Counted from the first letter of the stretch, positions 53,599 to 63,515 are shown. The stretch: DNA of 64,000 nt from an uncultured Cocleimonas sp. (GCF_947495625.1 NZ_CANLZW010000001.1:1-64000), one strand, 5' to 3'. The notes: generated by a model from the letters alone, not told the origin. Translations and numbers: made by a program.

Positions 53599-54909
53599 AT
53601 GTCCAAAAGAGATAGCGTTACGCTAATTGACAACCGCACTGGCAAGCAAATTGAGCTCGATTTATACAAGCCTACAAGTGGCCCTATGACGGTGGATGTA
53701 CGCAGCCTTTATAAAGAACTAGGCTACTTCACTTATGATCCCGGCTTTATGTCTACAGCAAGTTGTGAGAGTAAAATCACATATCTGGATGGAGACAAAG
53801 GTATCCTCGAATATCGCGGTTATCCTATCGAGCAATTAGCTGAAGAGAGCTCCTTTTTAGAAACTTGTTACCTGTTATTAAACGGTGAACTGCCCGATAC
53901 AAAACAACTAGAAGAATTCGAAGAATCTATCCGTACGCGCTCGATGCTTCAGGAACAACTAAAAACATTCTTCCTGGGCTTTAGACGTGACGCACATCCA
54001 ATGGCTACCATGGTTGGTGTTGTCGGCGCATTATCTTCTTTTTATCATGAAGATGAAGATGTGCATGACGAAGAAGACCGTATGGATGCTGCACATCGAC
54101 TCATTGCAAAAATGCCAACTATCGCTGCCTGGAGTTATCGTTACTCTAAGGGAATGCCATTCGTATACCCTAAAAACTCATTAAGCTATAGCGGCAACTT
54201 TTTGCACATGATGTTCTCGATGCCATCTGAGCCATATATCGTTGATCCATTGATGGAAAAAGCGCTAGACATGATCTTGGTATTACACGCCGATCACGAA
54301 CAAAATGCATCCACCTCTACCGTGCGTCTGGCAGGTAGTTCGGAAGCTAATCCGTTTGCCGTTATTGCAGCCGGTATTGCTTCTCTTTGGGGACCATCGC
54401 ATGGTGGCGCTAACGAAGCAGTAATTCAAATGCTCACCGAGATCAATAAATCTGGCAAACCAATTTCAGAGTTTATTAATAGAGCTAAAGATCCTGAGGA
54501 CCGCTTCAGATTAATGGGCTTCGGACATCGTGTTTACAAAAATTACGACCCTCGCGCTAAGATTATTAGAAAAACCTGTCATGAGATGATTGCAGAAAAC
54601 ACATTCAGCAATCCAGAGCATAAGAAACTACTCGAGACTGCTATGGAACTAGAAAAAGTAGCGTTAGAAGACGAGTACTTTGTTTCCCGTAACCTATACC
54701 CAAATGTTGATTTCTACTCAGGTATTATCTTCCTGGGAATGGGTATTCCATTAAATATGTTCACCGTATTGTTCGCTCTTGGACGTACGGTTGGTTGGGT
54801 TTCTCAGTGGAATGAAATGATGGGAGATGAAGGTTCAAAAATTGGCAGACCACGTCAACTCTATACGGGTGAAGACAAAAGAGATTACGTGAAGATAGAT
54901 AAACGTTAG
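53599..54909 (+). CDS. gltA: Citrate synthase (type II)
   Basis: It condenses oxaloacetate and acetyl-CoA. The 436 residues show [45 protein letters not shown], the catalytic His regions [19 protein letters not shown] and [14 protein letters not shown], and the catalytic Asp in NVDFYSG. The N-terminal extension is that of the hexameric, NADH-sensitive type. GGAG lies ten bases before the ATG. Directly following pyruvate carboxylase, it would receive its oxaloacetate. Confidence 0.97.
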   Translation: MSKRDSVTLIDNRTGKQIELDLYKPTSGPMTVDVRSLYKELGYFTYDPGFMSTASCESKITYLDGDKGILEYRGYPIEQLAEESSFLETCYLLLNGELPDTKQLEEFEESIRTRSMLQEQLKTFFLGFRRDAHPMATMVGVVGALSSFYHEDEDVHDEEDRMDAAHRLIAKMPTIAAWSYRYSKGMPFVYPKNSLSYSGNFLHMMFSMPSEPYIVDPLMEKALDMILVLHADHEQNASTSTVRLAGSSEANPFAVIAAGIASLWGPSHGGANEAVIQMLTEINKSGKPISEFINRAKDPEDRFRLMGFGHRVYKNYDPRAKIIRKTCHEMIAENTFSNPEHKKLLETAMELEKVALEDEYFVSRNLYPNVDFYSGIIFLGMGIPLNMFTVLFALGRTVGWVSQWNEMMGDEGSKIGRPRQLYTGEDKRDYVKIDKR

Positions 54910-54937
54910 AGAATCTTCAACTCATAAAAACACGTTA

Positions 54938-55090
54938 AAAGTAGGGGGTGACATTTGGGCTCATAATGAGCTTTAAAAGTCACCCCCCTACTTTTACGAG
55001 GTTTTTATTTTTCTAAGGAAAACCTCGCCCTTCGGGCTGCCGTCGCTATGCTCCAGCATTGTCTCGGCCATGCCTCGGCTAAGCAGGTTT
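54938..55090. repeat. Dispersed motif pair in opposite order with tail
   Basis: AAAGTAGGGGGTGAC (54938-54952, one G short) comes first and GTCACCCCCCTACTTT (54979-54994, exact) second, the reverse of the other pairs. A perfect GCTCAT-A-ATGAGC palindrome lies between. The right arm continues with CGAGG / CCTCG hairpin bases, CCCTTCGGG and AGCATTGTCTCG, like the tail at 6996. It sits between convergent gltA and the DUF302 gene. Confidence 0.8.
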
Positions 55091-55099
55091 TTCTGTTAA

Positions 55100-55549
55100 T
55101 TACTTAGTGACAGCAGTCGTTAACTTATCCAAAGCAGTTTCAACTTTACCCAATACGGGAACTTCAGCAACATCATAGTCTTTCGCAAGATCTTGTGGAT
55201 TACGGTAGCTCAACCATACTTTTCCAGCATCATCCTTATAAACAGCTACTTTCAATGGTAAATCCAGAGCTACAGCTGGGTCTTTCTTCATAATAACCGT
55301 GCCGCCTTTCGGATTACCAAAAATCAATACTTCGGCATCATTCATTTTCATATCCACACCAGCCGCATTTTTAGTGTGATCAACGCGCGCAAATACACCC
55401 ATACCTTTAGATTTCACCAACGTCTCAAATTTATCCATGGTTTCTTTGACACTATGCGAGCTTGCTTTCTTAATGATATCTGCAGAAGCAGATACAGAAA
55501 AAGCAAGACCCATGATTACGAGCATTTTTTTGTAATGATTAATTCTCAT
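55100..55549 (-). CDS. Secreted DUF302 domain protein
   Basis: The 149 residues start with a signal peptide (MLVIMGLAFSVSASA, cleavage about residue 24) and a DUF302 domain: VKETMDKFETLVKSKGMGVFARVDHTKNAAGVDMKM, then EVLIFGNPKGGTVIM and LPLKVAVYKDDAGKVWLSYRNP. DUF302 proteins are small alpha/beta proteins of unknown function, found in many sulfur-oxidising and metal-resistant bacteria. Monocistronic. Confidence 0.88.
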   Translation of the reverse strand: MRINHYKKMLVIMGLAFSVSASADIIKKASSHSVKETMDKFETLVKSKGMGVFARVDHTKNAAGVDMKMNDAEVLIFGNPKGGTVIMKKDPAVALDLPLKVAVYKDDAGKVWLSYRNPQDLAKDYDVAEVPVLGKVETALDKLTTAVTK

Positions 55550-55686
55550 TTTAATTGTCCATCCTTTTTTTGCTATGAAGTAAATTGATTGATTTCTGGT
55601 AACAGCTATAAGCTGTACGAACGAATAGTTAATTTAGATCATTCTTTTTTTAAAAAGTTTAGAAAACTGGCAAAAGAGTATTAATT

Positions 55687-55712
55687 GATACCCCCCCTAC
55701 TTACAGCAGGTT
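55687..55712. repeat. Degenerate dispersed motif copy
   Basis: GATACCCCCCCTACTTACAG has seven C instead of six and TTA for TTT. It lies 24 bases after the leftward polA stop and is followed by GCAGGTTTTTATGAGCTG. Confidence 0.65.
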
Positions 55713-55727
55713 TTTATGAGCTGTTAA

Positions 55728-58541
55728 TTAGTGCGCTTCATCCCAGTTAATACCAAGGCCTGTATCAACAATTAATGGAACATCCAGATTAGCCGCTTTA
55801 ACCATACGATCGACTATGATCGACTCAACGGTTTCAATTTCATCTTCAGCAACTTCAAATACCAATTCATCGTGTACTTGCATGATCATCGTGGTTTTAC
55901 TGGTTCCTTCACGGAGCCAATCGTTGACACTAATCATTGCTACTTTGATTATATCTGCAGCCGTGCCCTGCATCGGCGCATTTATCGCCGTACGTTCCGC
56001 GTATTGACGTCTCATGGCGTTTTTAGCATTTATTTCTGGCAGGTATAGGCGACGACCAAAAAGCGTCTCCACATAGCCATCCTCTTTCGCTTTTTCACGC
56101 GTGTCTTCCATATAATGCTTAACACCCGGATAGCGCTGAAAATACTTTGTTACGTATTCTGCTGCCTCAGTGCGTGAAACCTTGAGTTGTTTCGCCAAAC
56201 CAAACGCGGACATGCCATAAATAAGACCGAAGTTAACGGCTTTCGCTGCACGACGTTGCTCTGTTTGCACATCATCAAGCGGTACTTCGAATATCTCGGC
56301 GGCAGTCGCTCGATGAATATCTTTACCTTGAGAAAACGCTTCTACCAGACCTTCATCACCTGACAAGTGCGCCATTATGCGTAATTCTATTTGAGAATAA
56401 TCAGCCGCTAAAATTTTAAACCCTTCGGGTGCAACAAACGACTGACGAATACGTCTGCCTTCAGCATTTCGTACTGGAATATTCTGTAGATTAGGATTAC
56501 TCGATGACAAACGACCAGTAGCTGCAATCGCTTGGTGATAAGACGTATGCACCCTGCCTGTTTGAGGGTTTATTTCTAATGGCAATTTGTCTGTGTAAGT
56601 CGACTTCAACTTACTCAATCCTCGATGCTCCAATAACCAGCGCGGTACTTCATGCTCTTCCGCTAATTCCTGCAACACATCTTCAGCGGTTGACGGCTGA
56701 CCTTTGGGTGTTTTACGGATAACGGGAAGATTTAGCTTATCTTCGTTGAAGAAAATTTCCTGAATCTGCTTAGGTGAGCCTAGATTAAACTCACCACCCG
56801 CTGATTCATAAATATCCCGTTCCAGTTCTTTCATTCTGATCGATAATTCTTCACTCTGCTTTCCTAGCATTTCAGCATCGACCAATACACCATTGCGCTC
56901 AATATCTGATAATACTTTGAGTAACGGCACTTCGATTTCACGATACAGTTTTTCTTGTGCCTGACGCGGTCTTAGTTGCGGCCAGAAGAAATTATGTAAA
57001 CGTAAAGTCATATCTGCATCTTCCGCTGCGTAATAAGCGGCGCCACGAGTCACTGTTGCCTCAACATCAGGATCATCACTATCCTGAGTTACATCATCGA
57101 TTTGGACCTGATTAAAGGTGAGTTGCTTCTTGCCTTTACCAGCAACATCCTCAAATTTTATATTGATATGCCCAAGGTGTTTTTCACACAGCGTATCCAT
57201 ATCATGGCGATTCGATACCGAATCCAGAACATAAGATTCCAGCATCGTATCGTGCGCGATACCTTTTAACTCTATACCGTGATTTAGCAACACAGAGCGA
57301 TCATATTTAAGATTTTGACCGACTTTAAGCACAGTAGGATCTTCAAGCAGTGATTTCAACTTGGCCAAAGTAGCATCAAAATTCAGTTGCTGAGGAACAC
57401 CTACATAATCATGTGCTAGCGGCAAATAAGCTGCTGTGCCTGCTTTGATACAAAATGACATCCCAACCACTCTGGCATCCATATACGCAAGACTAGTTGT
57501 TTCAGTATCGAACGCGAATAGTTTTGAATCTTTTAAATCAGCAATCCAACTATCTAATTGCTCTTCGGTAAGAATTGTTTGGTAATCAACTTCTTTAATC
57601 TCTTCTATTTCCGGGATTCCAATTTCTTCGCTATCACTATTGGAACCTACAGCTTCTGGCTTCAACTGAATCGGCGTATCTGAGGTTGATTGCAAATTGC
57701 TTAAACGCGTACGGAAACCATACTTCTGATAAAGCTCAGCCAGTAGTTGTTTATTTTCTTCGTTAAAGCTTAAGTACTCTGGAGACACATCCAACTCAAG
57801 ATCACATTTAATCGTCACCAATTCATACGATAACGGTAAAAACTCCAATGACTCACGTAAGTTTTCACCAATCTTGCCACCAAATTTATCCGCGTTTTGC
57901 ATAATCGCATCAAGAGAATCATATTCGGTCAACCACTTAACAGCGGTCTTTGGCCCCACTTTAGGTACACCCGGAATATTGTCGACCTTATCCCCCATCA
58001 ACGCTAAGTAATCACGGATACGCTCAGGTGGCACACCATATTTTTCAATAACGCCTGCGCGATCGTGGAAGCTATTCGACATGGTGTTGATCAAACTGAT
58101 CTGGTCATCGACCAACTGTGCCATGTCTTTATCACCCGTTGAGATGATTACATCACCGTCATACAGTTTCGACATCGTGCCGATCACATCATCAGCCTCA
58201 ACACCTGGCATTACTATCATCGGATAGCCTTGTGCTTCGATAATCTTGTGTAGCGGCTCGATTTGATCGCGCAACTCATCCGGCATTGGTGGGCGCGTGG
58301 CTTTATATTCGGGGAACATGTCATTGCGGAAGGTTTTGCCTTTCGCATCAAAAATTACCGCCATGTGATCTGGTTGATAGTCTTTTCTCAACCTATCGAG
58401 CATATTCAGAACGCCGTGAATCGCGTTGGTTTGCATCCCGTCTGGGCTGGTAAGGCTCGATGGTAATGCGTAAAACGCACGGAATAGGTACGATGAGCCA
58501 TCGACGAGAACTAAAGGTTTACTGGTATTTTTATCTGACAT
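55728..58541 (-). CDS. polA: DNA polymerase I
   Basis: It fills gaps and removes RNA primers. The 937 residues have all three domains: 5'-3' nuclease (about 8-290; VDGSSYLFRAFYALP, GDKVDNIPGVPKVGPKTA), 3'-5' proofreading exonuclease (about 330-520; FAFDTETTSLAYM and YAAEDADMTLRL, with the acidic residues kept), and the polymerase (about 560-937; AADYSQIELRIMAHLS, RRAAKAVNFGLIYGMSAFGL, QVHDELVFEVAE). Length is normal. It is divergent from nadA with 49 bases between the starts. Confidence 0.97.
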   Translation of the reverse strand: MSDKNTSKPLVLVDGSSYLFRAFYALPSSLTSPDGMQTNAIHGVLNMLDRLRKDYQPDHMAVIFDAKGKTFRNDMFPEYKATRPPMPDELRDQIEPLHKIIEAQGYPMIVMPGVEADDVIGTMSKLYDGDVIISTGDKDMAQLVDDQISLINTMSNSFHDRAGVIEKYGVPPERIRDYLALMGDKVDNIPGVPKVGPKTAVKWLTEYDSLDAIMQNADKFGGKIGENLRESLEFLPLSYELVTIKCDLELDVSPEYLSFNEENKQLLAELYQKYGFRTRLSNLQSTSDTPIQLKPEAVGSNSDSEEIGIPEIEEIKEVDYQTILTEEQLDSWIADLKDSKLFAFDTETTSLAYMDARVVGMSFCIKAGTAAYLPLAHDYVGVPQQLNFDATLAKLKSLLEDPTVLKVGQNLKYDRSVLLNHGIELKGIAHDTMLESYVLDSVSNRHDMDTLCEKHLGHINIKFEDVAGKGKKQLTFNQVQIDDVTQDSDDPDVEATVTRGAAYYAAEDADMTLRLHNFFWPQLRPRQAQEKLYREIEVPLLKVLSDIERNGVLVDAEMLGKQSEELSIRMKELERDIYESAGGEFNLGSPKQIQEIFFNEDKLNLPVIRKTPKGQPSTAEDVLQELAEEHEVPRWLLEHRGLSKLKSTYTDKLPLEINPQTGRVHTSYHQAIAATGRLSSSNPNLQNIPVRNAEGRRIRQSFVAPEGFKILAADYSQIELRIMAHLSGDEGLVEAFSQGKDIHRATAAEIFEVPLDDVQTEQRRAAKAVNFGLIYGMSAFGLAKQLKVSRTEAAEYVTKYFQRYPGVKHYMEDTREKAKEDGYVETLFGRRLYLPEINAKNAMRRQYAERTAINAPMQGTAADIIKVAMISVNDWLREGTSKTTMIMQVHDELVFEVAEDEIETVESIIVDRMVKAANLDVPLIVDTGLGINWDEAH

Positions 58542-58590
58542 GGATTGATATACTGTTGAAATCTAGGATTTGAGACCCAAAGTATAAAAC

Positions 58591-59661
58591 ATGTCTACTG
58601 TAACAGCACCCATCATTCCAGAATTTAAAGTTCCGGTAACGGCACAAATCGAAAATTTGCGCCCACATTACTCTCCTGAAGAAAAAGAAGCCGTCAAAGA
58701 TGAGATCAAAAAGCTCCTGAAAGAACAGGATGCCGTATTGGTCGCACATTACTATGTTGACCAGGAACTGCAAGAACTTGCAGAAGAAACCGGTGGTTAT
58801 GTTTCTGATTCTCTCGACATGGCTAAATTTGGTAATGAACACCCTGCAAAAACATTAATTGTTGCTGGTGTTCGTTTCATGGGCGAAACGGCAAAAATTC
58901 TGACCCCTGAAAAACGCGTGTTAATGCCAACACTCGAAGCGGAATGTTCTCTGGACCTTAGCTGTCCAATTGAAGATTTTGCCCCATTTTGTGATGCGCA
59001 TCCTGACCATACCGTTGTGGTTTATGCTAATACCAGCGCCGATGTGAAAGCACGCGCTGATTATGTTGTTACTTCAGGAATCGCTTTAGATTTAGTTAGC
59101 TGGCTCGGTAAACAAGGCAAAAAAGTATTATGGGCACCCGATAAACATCTAGGTAATTACATCCAGAAAGTTTCAGGGGTTGAGATGTTATGCTGGCAAG
59201 GCGCCTGTATCGTCCATGACGAATTCAAAACCCGTTCATTGGGCGAACTTATCGAAAAGCACCCCAATGCTGGTGTTCTGGTACATCCTGAATCTCCCGA
59301 AGAAATCATCGCAATGGCCGATGTGGTTGGTTCAACCACCCAAATTATCAATGCTGCGAGAGATATGCCCAATAAGGAATTTATCGTTGCCACCGATAAA
59401 GGCATTTTCTACAAAATGCAGCAAGAAGCACCCGGCAAAGTATTTATCCCTGCACCAACTCACGGTGATGGTGCAAATTGCGTTAGTTGTGCGCATTGCC
59501 CTTGGATGGCAATGAATGGCCTGCATAATTTGTTAGAAGTTTTAAAGAATGGCAACAATGAAATTTTCGTTGATGAAGAAGTACGCGTAAAAGCGCTTAG
59601 ATCGACACAACGCATGCTCGATTTCGCGACGAGCCAATCAATGAGCAAAATTTCAGCGTAA
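58591..59661 (+). CDS. nadA: Quinolinate synthase A
   Basis: This Fe-S enzyme condenses iminoaspartate and dihydroxyacetone phosphate to quinolinate in NAD synthesis. The 356 residues show [20 protein letters not shown] (about 50-69), the three 4Fe-4S Cys sites in [22 protein letters not shown] and [16 protein letters not shown], and HPESPEEI. Its AT-rich upstream is shared with polA. A motif hairpin follows 47 bases after the stop. Confidence 0.96.
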   Translation: MSTVTAPIIPEFKVPVTAQIENLRPHYSPEEKEAVKDEIKKLLKEQDAVLVAHYYVDQELQELAEETGGYVSDSLDMAKFGNEHPAKTLIVAGVRFMGETAKILTPEKRVLMPTLEAECSLDLSCPIEDFAPFCDAHPDHTVVVYANTSADVKARADYVVTSGIALDLVSWLGKQGKKVLWAPDKHLGNYIQKVSGVEMLCWQGACIVHDEFKTRSLGELIEKHPNAGVLVHPESPEEIIAMADVVGSTTQIINAARDMPNKEFIVATDKGIFYKMQQEAPGKVFIPAPTHGDGANCVSCAHCPWMAMNGLHNLLEVLKNGNNEIFVDEEVRVKALRSTQRMLDFATSQSMSKISA

Positions 59662-59708
59662 AATTAGTTCGTTAGGTTTCGCAACATTCAAAACAATAAG
59701 TCATCGAT

Positions 59709-59773
59709 AAACACACCCCCCTACTTTTAGCCTGTTTTTTATAAAATTGGCCTAAAAGTAGGGGGGTGTGTTT
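59709..59773. repeat. Inverted pair of the dispersed motif (22-bp perfect stem)
   Basis: The left arm 59709-59730 (AAACACACCCCCC then TACTTTTAG) pairs perfectly over 22 bp with 59752-59773. The loop is T-rich with TATAAAA. The first bases of the 16-base word are changed from GTC to CAC, and the right arm changed in step (GTGTG), so the pairing is kept. It lies between nadA and a tandem gene. Confidence 0.9.
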
Positions 59774-59858
59774 TAATACTTTTATTTGTATAAAAACTAT
59801 TTTCTATTTCTTCATCAACTAATTAAAATGAAGGCATCTACGTCTAACATTAGCTGAT

Positions 59859-60701
59859 ATGAAAATCACACGCGGTCAATTTATTCCTATAATTCTACAA
59901 TTAATAACAATTCCAATCTTATGTTTGGTTTTTGCGTTATTTTCTCCCAGTTTAATGGCGAAAGAATTAGCAAGTGAAGACGCCAGCAAAACACTTGAGA
60001 ACTCAGAAAAATACACATTCGTTATTGTGCATGGCGCCACAGGTGGTGGTTGGGATTGGAAAACCGTTGCGCAGCATCTGACCGCAAAAGGTCACATCGT
60101 TTATAGACCGACACTCACGGGGCTAGGTGAGAAATATCATTTGGCCAGCCCAGAAATTTCACTCACCACTCACATTAACGATGTGGTGAATACGATTATT
60201 TTCGAGCGCTTGGACAATATTATTTTAGTTGGGCACAGCTATGGCGGAATGGTGTTAACCGGCGTGATGAACCGTATTCCTCAACGTATTCGCCATGTCA
60301 CTTTTGTCGATGCTATGGTGCCTGATGATGGTATGTCGATGATTGATGTGAAACCATTGAAACCCAGTTACAAAGTCATTAATGGCATGATTCATTTCCC
60401 CTGGCTGAAGTTCGATAAACCATATCCCAGAGACGTTATACAATCTCTAAAATCGTATACCGAGCCAGTATCATATATAAACCCAGCAGCTAAACGATTG
60501 AATGCAACCTATCTGGCATTCGTACCAAAAGGCATGTCAGAAGAAAAACGCTCGAGAGATGTTTCATGGCAACGCGCCAAAGAACGGGGCTGGACAATAA
60601 GAACATTTAAAGGCAACCATGTGGTTTACCGAAAAAAACCCGCTGAGTTTTCTACCGTGCTTTTAGAAACAGTAACAGATCAAAATATAGCGAAGTATTA
60701 G
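59859..60701 (+). CDS. Secreted alpha/beta hydrolase
   Basis: The 280 residues have an N-terminal hydrophobic signal or anchor (about 12-35, ending SLMAKE), then a hydrolase domain: FVIVHGATGGGWDW (oxyanion region), RPTLTGLGEKYHL, the nucleophile elbow LVGHSYGGMVL (Ser at about 128) and a late His in FKGNHVVYRKKP. The pattern resembles the HNL/esterase-like AB hydrolase_6 group. The substrate is unknown. It stands alone between nadA and fpr (convergent). Confidence 0.82.
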   Translation: MKITRGQFIPIILQLITIPILCLVFALFSPSLMAKELASEDASKTLENSEKYTFVIVHGATGGGWDWKTVAQHLTAKGHIVYRPTLTGLGEKYHLASPEISLTTHINDVVNTIIFERLDNIILVGHSYGGMVLTGVMNRIPQRIRHVTFVDAMVPDDGMSMIDVKPLKPSYKVINGMIHFPWLKFDKPYPRDVIQSLKSYTEPVSYINPAAKRLNATYLAFVPKGMSEEKRSRDVSWQRAKERGWTIRTFKGNHVVYRKKPAEFSTVLLETVTDQNIAKY

Positions 60702-60748
60702 TTAGTCTTGAGATAAAGACGAAACGAGAAAGTCAGCTAAAAACTAAC

Positions 60749-61510
60749 TTAGAAGTACTGCTCTGAAGAAACATGCCCGGGTTTGTGATTAAGGTGTCTA
60801 TTCATGCCACGCTCTAACAACACCGCTTTGGTATCGTTGAGTAAACCACTATTTCCACACAACATCACATGCGAGTTTTCTTTATTAATTTCCAAACCCG
60901 CTTTCGCTTCCAGTTCACCGTTCTCAATTAAAGCAGGAATACGTCCTTTGAGTGATCCTTCATGATCTTCACGACTGACAATAGAAATAAACTGAAATTG
61001 ATCGGGGTGTTCTGCCGCAAACTGCTCAATGAGTTCTGAGTAATTCAATTCGCTAGCGTAAGGAACCGCGTGCACCAAGGTGATTTTTTCAAATCGCTCC
61101 CAGACTTCATCGGTTTTAAGCATCGACAAATAGGGACCGACGCCTGTTCCTGTAGAAAGCATCCACAGGTGTTTGCAATCCGGGATTTGTGACAACACGA
61201 AAAAGCCCACGCAAGGTTGCGCAATTTCCAGCGTATCACCCGGTTTTAAAGCCGCTAAACCGTTAGACACTTTGCCATCTGCCACAGTGTTAAAATAGAC
61301 CTCGGCATATTTTTCATCAGGCGTATTGATTAATGAGTAAGGGTTAGCGAACTTTTCTAATTCCCCTTCATCGTTTTCTGCTTCGATTTGCAAGCGCGCA
61401 AACTGACCCGGTTTAAAAGGCAATAGTTCAGCGTCGAAGATCAGGGCAAAGTGCCTATCTGTCAATTTGCGGTTTTCAATAACCGATGCTGGAATCCAGT
61501 TTGCTGCCAT
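60749..61510 (-). CDS. fpr: Ferredoxin/flavodoxin-NADP reductase
   Basis: This FAD enzyme transfers electrons between NADPH and ferredoxin or flavodoxin. The 253 residues show the FAD motif NPYSLINTPDEKYAEVYF (about 56-73), the NADP-binding STGTGVGPYLSMLK (about 119-132), HAVPYASELNY and the LCGNSGLLNDTK stretch, and a short aromatic C-terminus (SSEQYF). It fits the bacterial Fpr subclass. In E. coli, fpr belongs to the SoxRS oxidative stress regulon; nothing here shows its control. Upstream is a motif hairpin. Confidence 0.93.
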   Translation of the reverse strand: MAANWIPASVIENRKLTDRHFALIFDAELLPFKPGQFARLQIEAENDEGELEKFANPYSLINTPDEKYAEVYFNTVADGKVSNGLAALKPGDTLEIAQPCVGFFVLSQIPDCKHLWMLSTGTGVGPYLSMLKTDEVWERFEKITLVHAVPYASELNYSELIEQFAAEHPDQFQFISIVSREDHEGSLKGRIPALIENGELEAKAGLEINKENSHVMLCGNSGLLNDTKAVLLERGMNRHLNHKPGHVSSEQYF

Positions 61511-61531
61511 TAGTGTCCTTAATTATTTAAA

Positions 61532-61590
61532 GTCACCCTCCTACTTACAGCCGGTTTTTTACAAAAAAAGCTTAAAAGCAGGGGGGTGTC
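61532..61590. repeat. Diverged inverted pair of the dispersed motif
   Basis: GTCACCCTCCTACTTA (61532-61547) and AAAGCAGGGGGGTGTC (61575-61590) each differ at one or two positions from the consensus, and the changes are not compensatory (C to T in one arm, T to C in the other). The loop has TTTTTT and AAAAAAA. It lies eight bases after the leftward yggX stop. Confidence 0.8.
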
Positions 61591-61598
61591 TTTATTAT

Positions 61599-61865
61599 TT
61601 ATTCTGGTACGAAATTATCTACTGACGATGGACCTTCACCAAGTAAGAATTTCTCCATTTCTTCTTCAAGAAATTTACGATCCTTCGGGTTAATTGGTGA
61701 TAAACGATACTCATTGAGTAACATTGTTTGATGGTTTACCCATCCCTGCCATGCTTCTTTTGAGATATTGTCAAAAATCTTTTGTCCTAACTCACCTGGG
61801 TAAGTCAGCATGTCTAAACCTTCTGCTTCTTTGCCTAGCTTGATGCAATTAACCATTCTTGCCAT
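61599..61865 (-). CDS. yggX: YggX family Fe(II)-trafficking/oxidative damage protein
   Basis: The 88 residues match YggX closely: MARMVNCIKLGKEAEGLDML with the conserved Cys at about 7, YPGELGQKIFDNISKEAWQGWVNHQTMLLNEYRL and a C-terminal FLEEEMEKFLLGEG. It protects Fe-S proteins from superoxide. It follows mutY by 39 bases, the same order as in E. coli. Confidence 0.96.
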   Translation of the reverse strand: MARMVNCIKLGKEAEGLDMLTYPGELGQKIFDNISKEAWQGWVNHQTMLLNEYRLSPINPKDRKFLEEEMEKFLLGEGPSSVDNFVPE

Positions 61866-61904
61866 GTTTCTGTCCTTTAATTTCTAATAACTAATTTTTA
61901 ATAA

Positions 61905-63005
61905 CTAAACTGTTGAATTTTTTTGTGTCGTTTTTAATGTAACTACTTCTGTAATTAATGTGTTTAACAATGTGCTTACAGGTGCTGCAAGACCACCGTT
62001 GAATTCTGTGTTGACGTTATACCAGAGGTTATCTGTTTTCTCCATCACACTCATTTTAATGGGGGCTTTCAATTGAATTATCAAGGGTTGAATGTGCAGC
62101 TTAAAGTGACTGAAAGTATGGCTAAGAATATCGAGCTTTTGTACTTTTTGATCCCATTGACCCAAGAATTCTTCTGTCCAGTTTTCCGCGTCTTGTTCTG
62201 TTTCAAATTGAGGAAAACACCATAATCCTCCCCAAATTCCTGTTGGTGGACGTTTCTGCATAAACACATCACCCGCTTCATCTTTAACAATGAGCATTAT
62301 CGTATTTTTCTCAGGGATAGCTTTCTTCGGCTTTTTCGCCGGTAATTCTGCTTGTCGATTGTCGGCATAAGCAATGCAATCGCTTTTCATCGGGCAATCA
62401 TCACAACGTGGTTTACTGCGGGTACACAGCGTTGCACCCAAGTCCATAATGGCCTGAGTGTAATCAGCGTTGCGCGTTTTGGGCGTGGTTTGTTCGGCAA
62501 GCGTCCACAATTCTTTTAACACCGCAGACTTTCCTGCCCAGCCTTCCACCGCAAAAACACGACTTAGCACTCGTTTAACATTTCCATCCAAAATCGGTTC
62601 TGGCAGATTACTGGCAATCGATAAAATAGCTGCGCCAGTTGAACGCCCAATGCCTTTTAAACGTTGGATGCTTTCAATATCGTTAGGGAATTCGCCGTTA
62701 AACTCATCTCGTACCATTTTTGCTGCCGCATGCATATTTCTCGCACGCGCGTAATAACCTAAGCCTGACCAGTGTTTTAAAACTTCATCTTGCTCTGCGT
62801 CTGCCAGAGATTTAACCGTTGGAAATGACTCCATAAATCGTTGAAAGTATGGAATAACTGTTTTCACTTGCGTTTGCTGCAACATAATCTCAGACACCCA
62901 GACTCGATAAGGGTTGATATCCTGTTGCCACGGTAAATCTTTACGACCGTGATCATCAAACCAGTGCAGTAATTTATCTGCGAACGATAACTTGTTTTTA
63001 CTCAT
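61905..63005 (-). CDS. mutY: A/G-specific adenine glycosylase MutY
   Basis: It removes adenine mispaired with 8-oxoguanine. The 366 residues show LPWQQDINPYRVWVSEIMLQQTQV (about 24-47), the helix-hairpin-helix with catalytic Asp (LKGIGRSTGAAILSIAS, ILDGNVKRVLSR), the 4Fe-4S Cys set CTRSKPRCDDCPMKSDC (about 193-209) and a Nudix-like C-terminal 8-oxoG recognition domain (about 235-345). It overlaps nothing and leads yggX. Confidence 0.96.
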   Translation of the reverse strand: MSKNKLSFADKLLHWFDDHGRKDLPWQQDINPYRVWVSEIMLQQTQVKTVIPYFQRFMESFPTVKSLADAEQDEVLKHWSGLGYYARARNMHAAAKMVRDEFNGEFPNDIESIQRLKGIGRSTGAAILSIASNLPEPILDGNVKRVLSRVFAVEGWAGKSAVLKELWTLAEQTTPKTRNADYTQAIMDLGATLCTRSKPRCDDCPMKSDCIAYADNRQAELPAKKPKKAIPEKNTIMLIVKDEAGDVFMQKRPPTGIWGGLWCFPQFETEQDAENWTEEFLGQWDQKVQKLDILSHTFSHFKLHIQPLIIQLKAPIKMSVMEKTDNLWYNVNTEFNGGLAAPVSTLLNTLITEVVTLKTTQKNSTV

Positions 63006-63032
63006 ATATTATTGTAGAGATTGGCTAAGCAG

Positions 63033-63512
63033 TTATGTGGATGGGTCGAATTGATAACGGAAAAATTCAACGCTTGGGTCAGCATCATCAAAATAAGGGG
63101 CGCAATGTTTGAAGCCATAGTGTTGATAAAGATGCTTGGCTGATTCCATTATCGGTAAGGTTTCTAATACCACGGTCTCATAACCCATTGCTTTTGCGCT
63201 ATTCATCGCCGCATTAAACACAATTTTTCCTATACCTTTTTTACGGTGCGATTCCCGCACGAACAAACGTTTAAACTCCGCTTCTGTTTCTGCTTTATCG
63301 ATTCTTGGTCTTATCGCAGCGCAGGCTACTGGTTCGTCATCATCGAACACCAAATAAATCGCTCCCTTTGGGGCGGCATAGCGACCGGGCAAACTCGCTA
63401 ATTCTTCCTCGAACCCCTGAAAACAGATATCCACATTTAACCAGGCCTGATATTCACGAAAGAAATCACGGACTATCTCCATATCTTCAGATTGTGCTTC
63501 AACTATTTTCAT
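63033..63512 (-). CDS. GNAT family N-acetyltransferase
   Basis: The 159 residues form a single GNAT domain with the acetyl-CoA loop RESHRKKGIGKIVFNAAMNSAKAMGYETVVLETLP (about 90-124; the R/Q-x-x-G-x-G/A motif reads RKKGIG). Upstream are the strands IYLVFDDDEPVACAAIRP. The substrate is unknown. The start lies three bases from a dispersed motif copy, which is unusual because other copies follow stops. It precedes mutY in the same orientation, 27 bases away. Confidence 0.88.
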   Translation of the reverse strand: MKIVEAQSEDMEIVRDFFREYQAWLNVDICFQGFEEELASLPGRYAAPKGAIYLVFDDDEPVACAAIRPRIDKAETEAEFKRLFVRESHRKKGIGKIVFNAAMNSAKAMGYETVVLETLPIMESAKHLYQHYGFKHCAPYFDDADPSVEFFRYQFDPST

Positions 63513-63515
63513 TTG

